Below are positions 56,748 to 64,000 of a stretch of DNA of 64,000 nucleotides, in pieces. Under the pieces are notes generated by a model. The model saw only the letters and a program-made list of their open reading frames with translations. It did not search any database and was not told where the DNA came from. Positions within the stretch are counted from its first letter, which is position 1, and each line of letters begins with the position of its first letter. Both the position numbers and the translations under genes were made by a program. The stretch comes from CAVZCK01 sp963798805 (GTDB lineage Bacteria > Pseudomonadota > Alphaproteobacteria > Rhizobiales > Rhodomicrobiaceae), in contig CAWCVC010000010.1 of the NCBI GenBank assembly GCA_963798805.1, positions 496,001 to 560,000 on the forward strand, in the 5' to 3' direction.

Positions 56748-57662
56748 TCAGACCTTTTCGATTTCCGGTTTTCCGAGCAGGCCGGAGGGGAAGAAAATCA
56801 GCACGATGGCCAGAATCGAGAATGCCGCGACATCCTTATAGGCGGTCGTGAAATAGCCGGCCCAGAACACCTCGATCAGCCCGATGATCAGCCCGCCCAG
56901 CATGGCGCCGGGCAGCGAGCCGATGCCGCCGAGCACGGCGGCGGTGAAGGCCTTGATGCCGGCCACGAAGCCGATAAAGAAGTCGATCACGCCGTAATAG
57001 AGCAGATACATCAGCCCGGCCACAGCGGCGAGTGCGGCCCCCATCACGAAAGTCAGCGAGATCACCCGGTCGACATTGACGCCGAGGAGCGCGGCCATCT
57101 TGCGGTCCTGCTCGCAGGCGCGCTGCTGGCGCCCGAGCGAGGTCTTGGCGATGATGATCGAAAAGCCTGCCATCAGCACGAAGGTCGTGATCATGATGAC
57201 GATCTGGATGTTGCTCAGCGTCACCGAAAAATGCGCGGTCTGCATCATCGTATAGCCGCCGGTGATGACCGGAGGGAGCGGCTTCACGCGGGCATCCTGG
57301 GTGAGCTGGACGAAATTCTGCAGCGTAATCGAGGCACCGATCGCCGTGATCAGCGGCGCGAGCCGGAAGGAGGCGCGCAAGGGCCGGTAGGCGACACGCT
57401 CCAGCGTCCATCCCCACACCGCCGTCAGCAGCATGCCGATGATCAGGACGAGAACGAGGGCGATGGGGACGGCGGTGATACCGATTGCGAGCAGCAGCAG
57501 GAACGAAATCAGCGCCATAAAGGCGCCGATCATAAAAATGTCGCCATGGGCGAAATTGATCATGCCGATGATGCCGTACACCATCGTGTAGCCAATGGCG
57601 ATGAGGCCGTAGATCGATCCGAGTGTGATCCCGTTGATAAGCTGCTGTACGAAATAATCCAT
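56748..57662 (-). CDS. livH: Branched-chain amino acid ABC transporter permease LivH
   Basis: A 304-residue inner-membrane permease with about eight helices. It begins MDYFVQQLINGITLGSIYGL, with the family segments GMINFAHGDIFMIGAF and GGIGSLPGAMLGGLIIG. It is the first gene of the liv operon, about 170 bp from the MarR gene. Confidence 0.95.
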   Translation of the reverse strand: MDYFVQQLINGITLGSIYGLIAIGYTMVYGIIGMINFAHGDIFMIGAFMALISFLLLLAIGITAVPIALVLVLIIGMLLTAVWGWTLERVAYRPLRASFRLAPLITAIGASITLQNFVQLTQDARVKPLPPVITGGYTMMQTAHFSVTLSNIQIVIMITTFVLMAGFSIIIAKTSLGRQQRACEQDRKMAALLGVNVDRVISLTFVMGAALAAVAGLMYLLYYGVIDFFIGFVAGIKAFTAAVLGGIGSLPGAMLGGLIIGLIEVFWAGYFTTAYKDVAAFSILAIVLIFFPSGLLGKPEIEKV

Positions 57663-57829
57663 CGATCAGGGCTGGTCCAGGGATGCGGTTGGGACGGCGC
57701 GGGACACGGCGCTCTCCCCCTACTTAGCAAAGCCGAAGCCTTTAACTCAACGACTATAATCAAGCGTGCATGATACAAAAATAGGCAATTGGGGGAAGAC
57801 GCGGTGTTCGGGGGAAATCCGGCGGCGGC

Positions 57830-58279
57830 TCAAAGGTCATCCCGGCCAAGCTGCAACGCCTCATAGCCGGCCAGCTTGAGCATGGCGCCGGACGCCTTCA
57901 GCAGCAGCTCCCGCTCGCTCGCAGTCAGTGTGGCGGAGATGGCGCGCTCGAGCCACTGCCGGCGAGCGCGGATATCCTCGGCCAGCACCTTGAGGCCGCG
58001 CCGGGTCGGCGAAATCACAATCTCGCGCCTGTCCGTCTTGCCGGGAGCGCGGGAGATCAGCCCGTCGCGCTCGAGGGCAAGAATAAGCCGCGTCAGCGAT
58101 TGCGGCTGAAGCCGTTCTTCAGCGGCAAGCCGCACGGCGGGGACCGGGCCAAGCCGTTTCAGAGTGCTCAGAATCGCGATCGCCGAAAGGCTCGCCGAGC
58201 CTTGCGGCCGCTCGGCGCGCAGGCGGCGTCCGAGCGAAAGCACGCCGCGCACGATCAACGCAGTCTCTTCATTCTCCAT
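57830..58279 (-). CDS. MarR-family transcriptional regulator
   Basis: A 149-residue MarR regulator with a winged helix (AEERLQPQSLTRLILALERDG, then wing PGKTDRREIVISPTRRG). The start at 58279 (MENEETAL) has a GAGAAAG just upstream; an ATG 27 bases further up lacks one. It is divergent from a FUSC transporter, and a palindrome at 58310-58324 between them is the likely operator. This fits ligand-relieved repression of an efflux gene. Confidence 0.88.
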   Translation of the reverse strand: MENEETALIVRGVLSLGRRLRAERPQGSASLSAIAILSTLKRLGPVPAVRLAAEERLQPQSLTRLILALERDGLISRAPGKTDRREIVISPTRRGLKVLAEDIRARRQWLERAISATLTASERELLLKASGAMLKLAGYEALQLGRDDL

Positions 58280-58309
58280 CTTTCTCTCGCCTGTTTTGCT
58301 CCCCATATG

Positions 58310-58324
58310 ATACGCATTGCGTAT
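58310..58324. promoter_or_regulatory. Probable MarR operator
   Basis: ATACGCA-T-TGCGTAT, perfect 7-bp arms around one central base, in the short spacer between divergent marR and FUSC genes. It overlaps the TTG at 58317, which argues that the FUSC gene starts further downstream. Confidence 0.6.
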
Positions 58325-58385
58325 TAATTTTTCACCGAGTAAACCGGGAACGGCTATCAAACCTATAAAGCGGAATGAGCATCTG

Positions 58386-59423
58386 GTGGGAGCGTTTCGC
58401 TGGTCGGCGGATAAGAGCGTCGACTGGGCCGATATTCTCGCAGCCGGCATCGGCATGGCGGGGCCGGTGCTGCTCGGCGCAGCGACGAACCATCTGCCGG
58501 CCGGTCTGGCGGCATCCGTCGGCAGCATGATGGCCGCCAGGCCAGGCACGATCCAGAATGGCCAGAGCCGTCCGGCGGAGCTCAAGGTCGCGCTCGCCTC
58601 CGCCATCGCCGCTCCCGTCGCGGCGGCTCTCGCCGCCGGTCATGATTGGCTCAGCGACGCGGCCGTAACGCTGCTGGCGGGCGGCGCGGCGCTTATCGGC
58701 GGGTTCAGCCGCCCCTTCGCCGCCGCCACGACGCGCTTCATCTTGTTCCTGCTCATCGCCATACCGGTCGCCGAAGGTGCGGAAAGCCGGCAGGGATTGC
58801 TACTCATGATGTTCGCGGGCGCGCTGTGGAACGTCCTCGTCAGCCGGTTTCTCGGCGCTCTAACGCGCGCAGGCCGCGGCCATGGGAACCCGCCGGCGCC
58901 CAGCACAGCCAGCCAGCCGACGGCGGCGCAGAAATTCAGGCGCTGGCGGCGCTCGCTGAGGCACTTATCGGGCTGGCAATATGCATTGAGGCTGACGCTC
59001 TGCCTCGGCGTCGCAGGGACGCTGCGCTGGCTGTGGCCGGATCATCATCTGCATTGGATCGCGCTGACCGTGGCACTGCTGACGGAGCGGCAGATCGACG
59101 CCTTTCCGGTGAGGACGACCCAGCGGGCGCTCGGCACGATCCTCGGCGTCCTGGCGACCAGCCTGCTGCTCAGCGATCCGCCGCCCGTCTGGGCGCTGGT
59201 CATCGGCATCGGCGTGCTTGCCGGCGCGCGGCCATTGCTGCGGGTGCGCAATTATCTCGCCTATTCCGCCGTGATGACGCCCCTCATCATCGTCATCATG
59301 GATGCCGGGCAGCCGCCTGAAGCCGCCGTCCTGATCGACCGGCTGATCGCCACACTGATCGGCGCTGGCCTTGTTATCGGAGCGAATCTGATTTTCGGCA
59401 AGGCTCTCGCCGAGCCAGAATGA
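58386..59423 (+). CDS. FUSC-family membrane transporter
   Basis: Membrane protein of about 345 residues with two hydrophobic blocks (about 20-150 and 200-340) separated by a polar Arg-rich segment, the fusaric-acid-resistance (FUSC) layout. The second block has the family DHHLHWIALTVALLTERQ and LLRVRNYLAYSAVMTPL. The GTG at 58386 is proposed because the upstream TTG (58317) lies inside the operator; ribosome-binding support is weak. Probably exports an aromatic or other amphipathic compound that is also the MarR ligand. Confidence 0.8.
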   Translation: MGAFRWSADKSVDWADILAAGIGMAGPVLLGAATNHLPAGLAASVGSMMAARPGTIQNGQSRPAELKVALASAIAAPVAAALAAGHDWLSDAAVTLLAGGAALIGGFSRPFAAATTRFILFLLIAIPVAEGAESRQGLLLMMFAGALWNVLVSRFLGALTRAGRGHGNPPAPSTASQPTAAQKFRRWRRSLRHLSGWQYALRLTLCLGVAGTLRWLWPDHHLHWIALTVALLTERQIDAFPVRTTQRALGTILGVLATSLLLSDPPPVWALVIGIGVLAGARPLLRVRNYLAYSAVMTPLIIVIMDAGQPPEAAVLIDRLIATLIGAGLVIGANLIFGKALAEPE

Positions 59424-59482
59424 GACCGACGGCGCGGCGGCCCTCCTCGGAACCGCAGGCTCCACCAGAGGCCTCGACGGAC

Positions 59483-59719
59483 TCAGCCGACCTTGCGCTC
59501 TTCCTTGGCGTATTCAGCCGGATCGGCGCGCTTGTCGGCTTCGAGCTCCAGCGTCTTGCTGGGCGGGGGCTGAGGCTCCTCGTCCTCCTCCATGCCCTTC
59601 TTGAAACTGCGGATGCCCTTGGCCACGTCTCCCATCATCTCGGAGATCCTTCCCCGTCCGAACAGGAGAACGATCACCATGATGACGATGATCCAGTGCC
59701 AGAAACTCGTGATGCCCAT
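59483..59719 (-). CDS. tatA: Sec-independent protein translocase TatA
   Basis: A 78-residue TatA with one N-terminal transmembrane helix (FWHWIIVIMVIVLLF), the FGRGRISE hinge, an amphipathic helix MMGDVAKGIRSFKKGM, and an acidic, Pro-rich tail. GAGG lies 8 bases before the ATG at 59719. No tatB or tatC follows: the next gene is the convergent FUSC gene. The lone gene is therefore unusual. Confidence 0.88.
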   Translation of the reverse strand: MGITSFWHWIIVIMVIVLLFGRGRISEMMGDVAKGIRSFKKGMEEDEEPQPPPSKTLELEADKRADPAEYAKEERKVG

Positions 59720-60061
59720 TGCCATTTCCTCGGTCGGCCGTAGCACGCCTCGTCCGGGGCGGCCATGGCGGATATTTAATATTGCATCGGTCTTATCAGA
59801 ATAGTTAGCGCGTCCGCCGCGGGATTGCGAGGGTTTCGAACAAGCCGCCTGGCGCCGCGCGCCCATTTACGACGGAGACTGATTGCCGGCTTGACGCCAG
59901 GTTTTAAGAGGATTTTCACCACGTTGTGGCTTGCTGTCGCGTCGGCGATGCGCACGCCAGCGAGGGCCACGGGGTGTATCCATGTCGCCTGACACATGCG
60001 GGCGTGATATTCTCGCCGGCAAATCGACGAATGATGCGGCGGTTGCGGCGAAGATACATAG

Positions 60062-60077
60062 TTGACGTTTACGTCAA
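60062..60077. promoter_or_regulatory. TTGACGT-TT-ACGTCAA palindrome upstream of fadE
   Basis: Perfect 7-2-7 inverted repeat 66 bp before the fadE start, in a 424-bp spacer (59720-60143) with no other supportable gene. Its TTGACG could also serve as a -35 element, so a repressor bound here would block the fad promoter. ACGT-centred palindromes of this kind are known for regulators of acyl-CoA catabolism, but the regulator here is not identified. Confidence 0.5.
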
Positions 60078-60143
60078 TTGCCTCCACTTAACAGTGGCAA
60101 AGGCTCAGCCGTTTCCAATAGCCAGCGATGGAGGATAATAACC

Positions 60144-62672
60144 ATGGCGGGATTTCTGTTTCTGATCCTCTGCCTCGGAGCCGCGATCGCTCTTGCACTT
60201 TGGCGGGCGCCCCTTTGGGCCTGGGCCGTCCTGGTCGCGGTCGCGACATTTCTGATTCAGGCCGGCTTCGCCTTCGGCCCGATGGGCGGGTTCACCTTCA
60301 CCAAGCTCCTGGGCTGGATCCCGGCGATTGCGCTCGCCGTGCTCTCTTACCGCCCGATCCGCCGCAAGGTGATCACCATGCCGGCCTTCCACATGGTGAA
60401 GAAGATCCTGCCGCCCGTCTCGCCGACCGAGCGTGAGGCGCTTGAGGCGGGCACGCTCGGCTTCGATACCGAGCTGTTCGGCGGCGAGCCCAATTGGGCC
60501 AAGCTGCGCGCCGTCCGGCCGATGAGCCTCACCGAGGACGAACGCAATTTCCTCGACGGTCCGGCGGAGGAACTCTGCCGGATGATCGACGATTGGCATA
60601 TCCGCGCCGAGAGCCGCGAAGTGCCCGACAATATCTGGCAGTTCATCAAGGATAAGGGCTTCCTCGGCATGCTCATCTCGAAGGAGCATGGCGGGCTTGG
60701 CTTTTCCGCGCAGGCGCAGTCGCTCATTCTTGGCAAGGTGGCCTCGCGCTCGCCCGATGTCGCCGTCGTCGTCATGGTCCCCAATTCGCTCGGACCGGGC
60801 GAGCTGATCGAGAAATTCGGCACGGCCGAGCAGAAGGAGCATTACCTGCCGCGTCTGGCGCGGGGCCAGGAAGTGCCCTGCTTTGCCTTGACCGGCCCCT
60901 ATGCCGGGTCGGATGCGGCGTCGATGCGCGATATCGGCACCGTGACGCGCGGCATGCATAACGGCCAGGAGGCCGTCGGCATCACACTCAACTGGGACAA
61001 GCGCTATATTACGCTGGCCCCCAATGCGACGCTGCTCGGTCTTGCCTTCCAACTCTTCGACCCGCAGAGCCTGCTCGGCAAGGGCGACGATCTCGGCATC
61101 ACTCTGGCGCTGATCCCTGCCGATCATCCCGGTGTCCAGATCGGCCGCCGCCATCTGCCTTGCGGCAACGCCTTCCCGAACGGCCCGACCTGGGGCGAGA
61201 ACGTCTTCATTCCGCTCGACTGGATCATCGGCGGCCCCGAGCGCGCCGGCCAGGGCTGGCGCATGCTGATGAGCTGCCTTGCCGCAGGGCGGGCAATCTC
61301 GCTGCCGGCCTCCGCGACCGCCGCGGCAAAGGGCATGCTGCGCTCGACCTCGGCCTACGCCCGCATCCGCTCGCAGTTCAATATCCCGATCGGCAAGATG
61401 GAGGGCGTCGAGGAACCGCTCGCCCGTCTCGTCGAGGCAGCCTACATCCTGGAATCGGCGCGTTCGGTCACGGCGGCGATGGTCTCAGGCGGCGACAAGC
61501 CCGCGGTGATCTCGGCGCTGATGAAATATAAATGCACCGAATGGGGCCGTCAGGCGGTCAACGACGCCATGGACATCCAAGGCGGCAAGGCCATCTGCGA
61601 CGGCCCGTCAAACTTTGCCCAAGCCGCCTATCAGTCCATCCCGGTCTCGATCACGGTCGAGGGCGCCAACATCCTGACGCGCTCGCTGATGGTGATCGCC
61701 CAGGGTGCGCTGCGCAGCCATCCCTGGCTGTTCAAGGAGGTCCAGGCCGTTCAGCATTGGGATGAGGATGAAGGCTTCAAGGCATTCGAGCGCGCCTTCG
61801 AGGGCCATGTCGGTTTCGCCATGGCCAATATCTTCGGCGCCTTCTTCCACAACATTACCTTCGGCGCTTTCGCGATCTCACCCAAGGCGCGCTACACCGG
61901 CCATTGGTATCGCCAGACCTATCGCGCGGCGCGCAATTTCGCCCTGGTGACGGACCTCTCGGTGGCGATCCTCGGCGGCGGGCTGAAGACCAAGCAGCAC
62001 ATTACCGGCCGTCTCGCTGACGCGCTGTCCGAGCTTTACTTCCTCTGCTGCATGCTGAAGCGCTTCGAGGACGATGGCGAGCCGCAGTCGGACCGCCTGA
62101 TCCTCGACTATTGCGCCCAGAATACGCTGAGCCGCTTCTACGCTTCGCTATCTCGCGTGATCGGCAATTTCCCCAATCCGATCGTTGCCGCCTTGATGCG
62201 CATCTGCGTCTTCCCGCTCGGCAATCATGCAACGCCCGCCAGGGACAGGAGCGCCAAGAAGGTCGTCTCCCTGGTCCTGGAGCCGACCGCGACGCGCGAC
62301 AGGCTCACCCGCGAGATCTTCGTCAGCCACGACCCGAACGACACTCAGGGCGTGCTGGAGGCGGCGTTCGCCAAGGTCATCGAGACCGAGGACGCCAATC
62401 ACAAGCTGGAGCGGGCGGTCCGGCAGAGAACGGTTCACCGCTTCCTCGGCAACGACTTCATCGCCGAGGCGGTGCAGAAAGGCATCGTCACGCCCGAGGA
62501 GGGCGAGAGGCTGCGCGAGCGCGAGACGCTGGTTGCGAAAGTCATCGCGGTCGACCATTTCGATCCGGATGAGATCACGCACAAGAGCGCCATCGGCCAC
62601 AATTCGCGGCCCGCGAGCGCTTTCGACAAGCCGCCCCATAGCGAGGGCGGCGAAATCCACGCGGCGGAATAG
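60144..62672 (+). CDS. fadE: Acyl-CoA dehydrogenase FadE
   Basis: First enzyme of fatty acid beta-oxidation, 842 residues, of the large E. coli FadE type with N-terminal membrane helices (AGFLFLILCLGAAIALALW and the following segment). The dehydrogenase core includes GFLGMLISKEHGGLGF, CFALTGPYAGSDAASM, and TEWGRQAVNDAMDIQGGKAI. A FadE-specific C-terminal domain follows. GGAGG precedes the ATG at 60144. It forms an operon with fadB, 12 bp downstream. Confidence 0.94.
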   Translation: MAGFLFLILCLGAAIALALWRAPLWAWAVLVAVATFLIQAGFAFGPMGGFTFTKLLGWIPAIALAVLSYRPIRRKVITMPAFHMVKKILPPVSPTEREALEAGTLGFDTELFGGEPNWAKLRAVRPMSLTEDERNFLDGPAEELCRMIDDWHIRAESREVPDNIWQFIKDKGFLGMLISKEHGGLGFSAQAQSLILGKVASRSPDVAVVVMVPNSLGPGELIEKFGTAEQKEHYLPRLARGQEVPCFALTGPYAGSDAASMRDIGTVTRGMHNGQEAVGITLNWDKRYITLAPNATLLGLAFQLFDPQSLLGKGDDLGITLALIPADHPGVQIGRRHLPCGNAFPNGPTWGENVFIPLDWIIGGPERAGQGWRMLMSCLAAGRAISLPASATAAAKGMLRSTSAYARIRSQFNIPIGKMEGVEEPLARLVEAAYILESARSVTAAMVSGGDKPAVISALMKYKCTEWGRQAVNDAMDIQGGKAICDGPSNFAQAAYQSIPVSITVEGANILTRSLMVIAQGALRSHPWLFKEVQAVQHWDEDEGFKAFERAFEGHVGFAMANIFGAFFHNITFGAFAISPKARYTGHWYRQTYRAARNFALVTDLSVAILGGGLKTKQHITGRLADALSELYFLCCMLKRFEDDGEPQSDRLILDYCAQNTLSRFYASLSRVIGNFPNPIVAALMRICVFPLGNHATPARDRSAKKVVSLVLEPTATRDRLTREIFVSHDPNDTQGVLEAAFAKVIETEDANHKLERAVRQRTVHRFLGNDFIAEAVQKGIVTPEEGERLRERETLVAKVIAVDHFDPDEITHKSAIGHNSRPASAFDKPPHSEGGEIHAAE

Positions 62673-62684
62673 CGGAGAAAAACC

Positions 62685-64000
62685 ATGTCCGGTGCGCTTC
62701 CGAATTTGAAACACTGGCACTTCGACATCGACTTCGAGAACATTGCCTGGGCGATCTTCGACCAGGCCGGCGAAAGCACCAACACCTTCGGCACGGAGAC
62801 CACGCAGGAGCTCGAGCAGATCGTCTCGGCAGCGGAGGATGCGGCCCGGCGCGGCGAGGCCCGCGCGCTGATCTTCCTGTCCGGCAAGGAGAAGGCCTTC
62901 ATCGCCGGCGCCGACATCCGCGAGTTCGAGAACCTGACCCGCGAGCGCGATGTCGAGGAGGTCGTCCGGCAGGTCACGGCCCTCTTCAACCGCATCGAGT
63001 CAATGCCGATCCCGGTCATCGCCGGCATTCACGGCTACTGCCTCGGCGGCGGCCTCGAATTCGCTATGGCCTGCCATTACCGCATCGCCACACGCGACGA
63101 CGCGACCCGCCTCGGCCTGCCTGAGGTCAAGCTCGGCCTCATCCCCGGCCTCAACGGCACGGTGCGGATGATCGAGCTGGCCGGACCGCTCGCCGCCATG
63201 CCGGCGATGCTGACCGGCAAGATGCTGCGCCCGAGCGCGGCGCGCGCCATGGGGCTGGTCGACCAGCTCGTGCCGTCGAAGCTGGAGCTGCGCTGGGCCT
63301 GCCGCAAGGCCGCGCTGCAGAAGCGCAAGTCGAAAGGCGCCTCCTGGTCGAAGCGTCTGATGACCCAGACGCCGATCCGCGGCATGCTTGCCGCGCGGAT
63401 GCGCAAGGAGACAGCGGCCAAGGTGCGCGAGGAGCATTACCCGGCGCCCTTCAAGCTGATCGAGCTGTTCGAGCGCTTCGGCGGCGACCGCCGCAGCATG
63501 GCCTTGGCCGAGATGCGCTTCTTCGCACCGCTCATGGTCAGCGACACCTCACGCAATCTGCGCCGCGTCTTCCGCCTCTCCGAAATGCTGAAGAACGAGG
63601 CGCCGAAGAATGGCTTCAAGCCCCAGCGCGTGCATGTCATCGGCGCGGGTACGATGGGCGCCGATATCGCCGCGTGGTGCGTGATCTCCGGAATGGAGGT
63701 CAGCCTGCAGGATGTCTCGCCGGAGGCGGTCGAAAAGGCGCTCGGGCGGGCGAAATCGCTGTTCAAGAAGCGCCTGCGCGGCAGCCTCGAGGTCGATACC
63801 GCCATGGGCCGGCTCTATGCCGACGTCAAAGGTGAGCACATTCCGCGCGCCGATGTCGTCATCGAGGCCATCATCGAGAAGCTCGACGTCAAGCAGAAGG
63901 TGCTCGCAGAAGCCGAAGCGAAGATGAAGCCTGGCACGCTGCTCGCCACCAACACCTCCTCGCTGCCCATCGAGCAGATTGCGGCGGGGCTCGCCGATCC
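62685..64000 (+). CDS. fadB: Multifunctional enoyl-CoA hydratase/3-hydroxyacyl-CoA dehydrogenase FadB (cut by window end)
   Basis: The first 438 codons of a FadB/FadJ-type protein; the frame is open at the right edge. The N-terminal hydratase domain shows FIAGADIREFE, the catalytic Glu motifs GYCLGGGLEFAMA and GLPEVKLGLIPGLNGTVRM. The NAD-binding domain of the dehydrogenase starts with VHVIGAGTMGADIAAW (about residue 320), followed by ATNTSSLPI. It acts on the trans-2-enoyl-CoA made by FadE; a thiolase would be expected next, outside the window. Confidence 0.95.
   Translation, partial: MSGALPNLKHWHFDIDFENIAWAIFDQAGESTNTFGTETTQELEQIVSAAEDAARRGEARALIFLSGKEKAFIAGADIREFENLTRERDVEEVVRQVTALFNRIESMPIPVIAGIHGYCLGGGLEFAMACHYRIATRDDATRLGLPEVKLGLIPGLNGTVRMIELAGPLAAMPAMLTGKMLRPSAARAMGLVDQLVPSKLELRWACRKAALQKRKSKGASWSKRLMTQTPIRGMLAARMRKETAAKVREEHYPAPFKLIELFERFGGDRRSMALAEMRFFAPLMVSDTSRNLRRVFRLSEMLKNEAPKNGFKPQRVHVIGAGTMGADIAAWCVISGMEVSLQDVSPEAVEKALGRAKSLFKKRLRGSLEVDTAMGRLYADVKGEHIPRADVVIEAIIEKLDVKQKVLAEAEAKMKPGTLLATNTSSLPIEQIAAGLAD

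Noticed and set aside
58317..58385. TTG at 58317 as the start of the FUSC protein
   Set aside because: It lies inside the palindromic operator with no ribosome-binding sequence, and the residues it would add are not membrane-like.

Overview
The window is high-GC chromosomal DNA from an alphaproteobacterium, most likely of the order Hyphomicrobiales. Lineage markers are a BA14K-family protein, DUF2093, DUF4170 and DUF6867 proteins, a paired M16 peptidase locus, a secreted MsrA/MsrB pair and several palindromic intergenic repeats of a type common in this order. There is no phage, integrase, transposase, CRISPR array or plasmid module.

Positions 1-17,600 form an accessory catabolic region. It holds a fused TRAP permease, an ACMSD-like amidohydrolase, a beta-propeller/CobW GTPase/cupin operon, a LysR regulator divergent from a flavin reductase plus luciferase-like monooxygenase plus Gfo/Idh/MocA dehydrogenase operon, a second LysR, the deleted remains of a tripartite tricarboxylate (tct) transporter, two more Gfo/Idh/MocA dehydrogenases, a thiolase and a PEP mutase/isocitrate lyase-family enzyme. 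ATCAR-N5-CTRAT boxes precede two of the divons and suggest one LysR regulator for both. The substrate cannot be read from the sequence.

Positions 16,900-27,600 hold lipB, tRNA-Leu(GAG), a BA14K protein, an IscA-type protein, a DMT exporter, a frameshifted lactonase-like metallo-hydrolase, a LOG protein, ettA, and a class III cyclase divergent from a Crp/Fnr regulator. A 570-bp AT-rich spacer follows, with a CtrA-type box, a TGTGA palindrome and a probable structured small RNA ending in a strong terminator.

Positions 27,600-51,800 are mostly housekeeping: mutL, pgi, two M16 peptidases, lspA, rsmD, an RluB-type synthase, tadA, a patatin, purD, xseA, msrA/msrB, lpxK-kdtA-acyltransferase (lipid A/Kdo assembly), an inositol-monophosphatase-family gene, ubiA, rsmE and a P1 peptidase. 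Positions 51,900-57,700 encode a complete branched-chain amino acid ABC transporter (livK, DUF6867, livF, livG, livM, livH). The end holds a MarR/FUSC divergent pair, a lone tatA, and the fadE-fadB beta-oxidation operon, with fadB cut by the window edge.

The most striking global signal is that five genes (lipoprotein, RluB-type, an unknown conserved gene, kdtA, rsmE) are each broken by one extra base. In every case a GAACTC or GAAATC hexamer lies at or near the break, and removing one A turns it into GANTC, the CcrM methylation site, and restores the family-consensus protein. This looks like a methylation-linked sequencing artefact, or less likely a mutational or recoding hotspot, rather than five real pseudogenes. 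A sixth break (lactonase-like gene) and the tct remnants do not fit this pattern and may be real decay.
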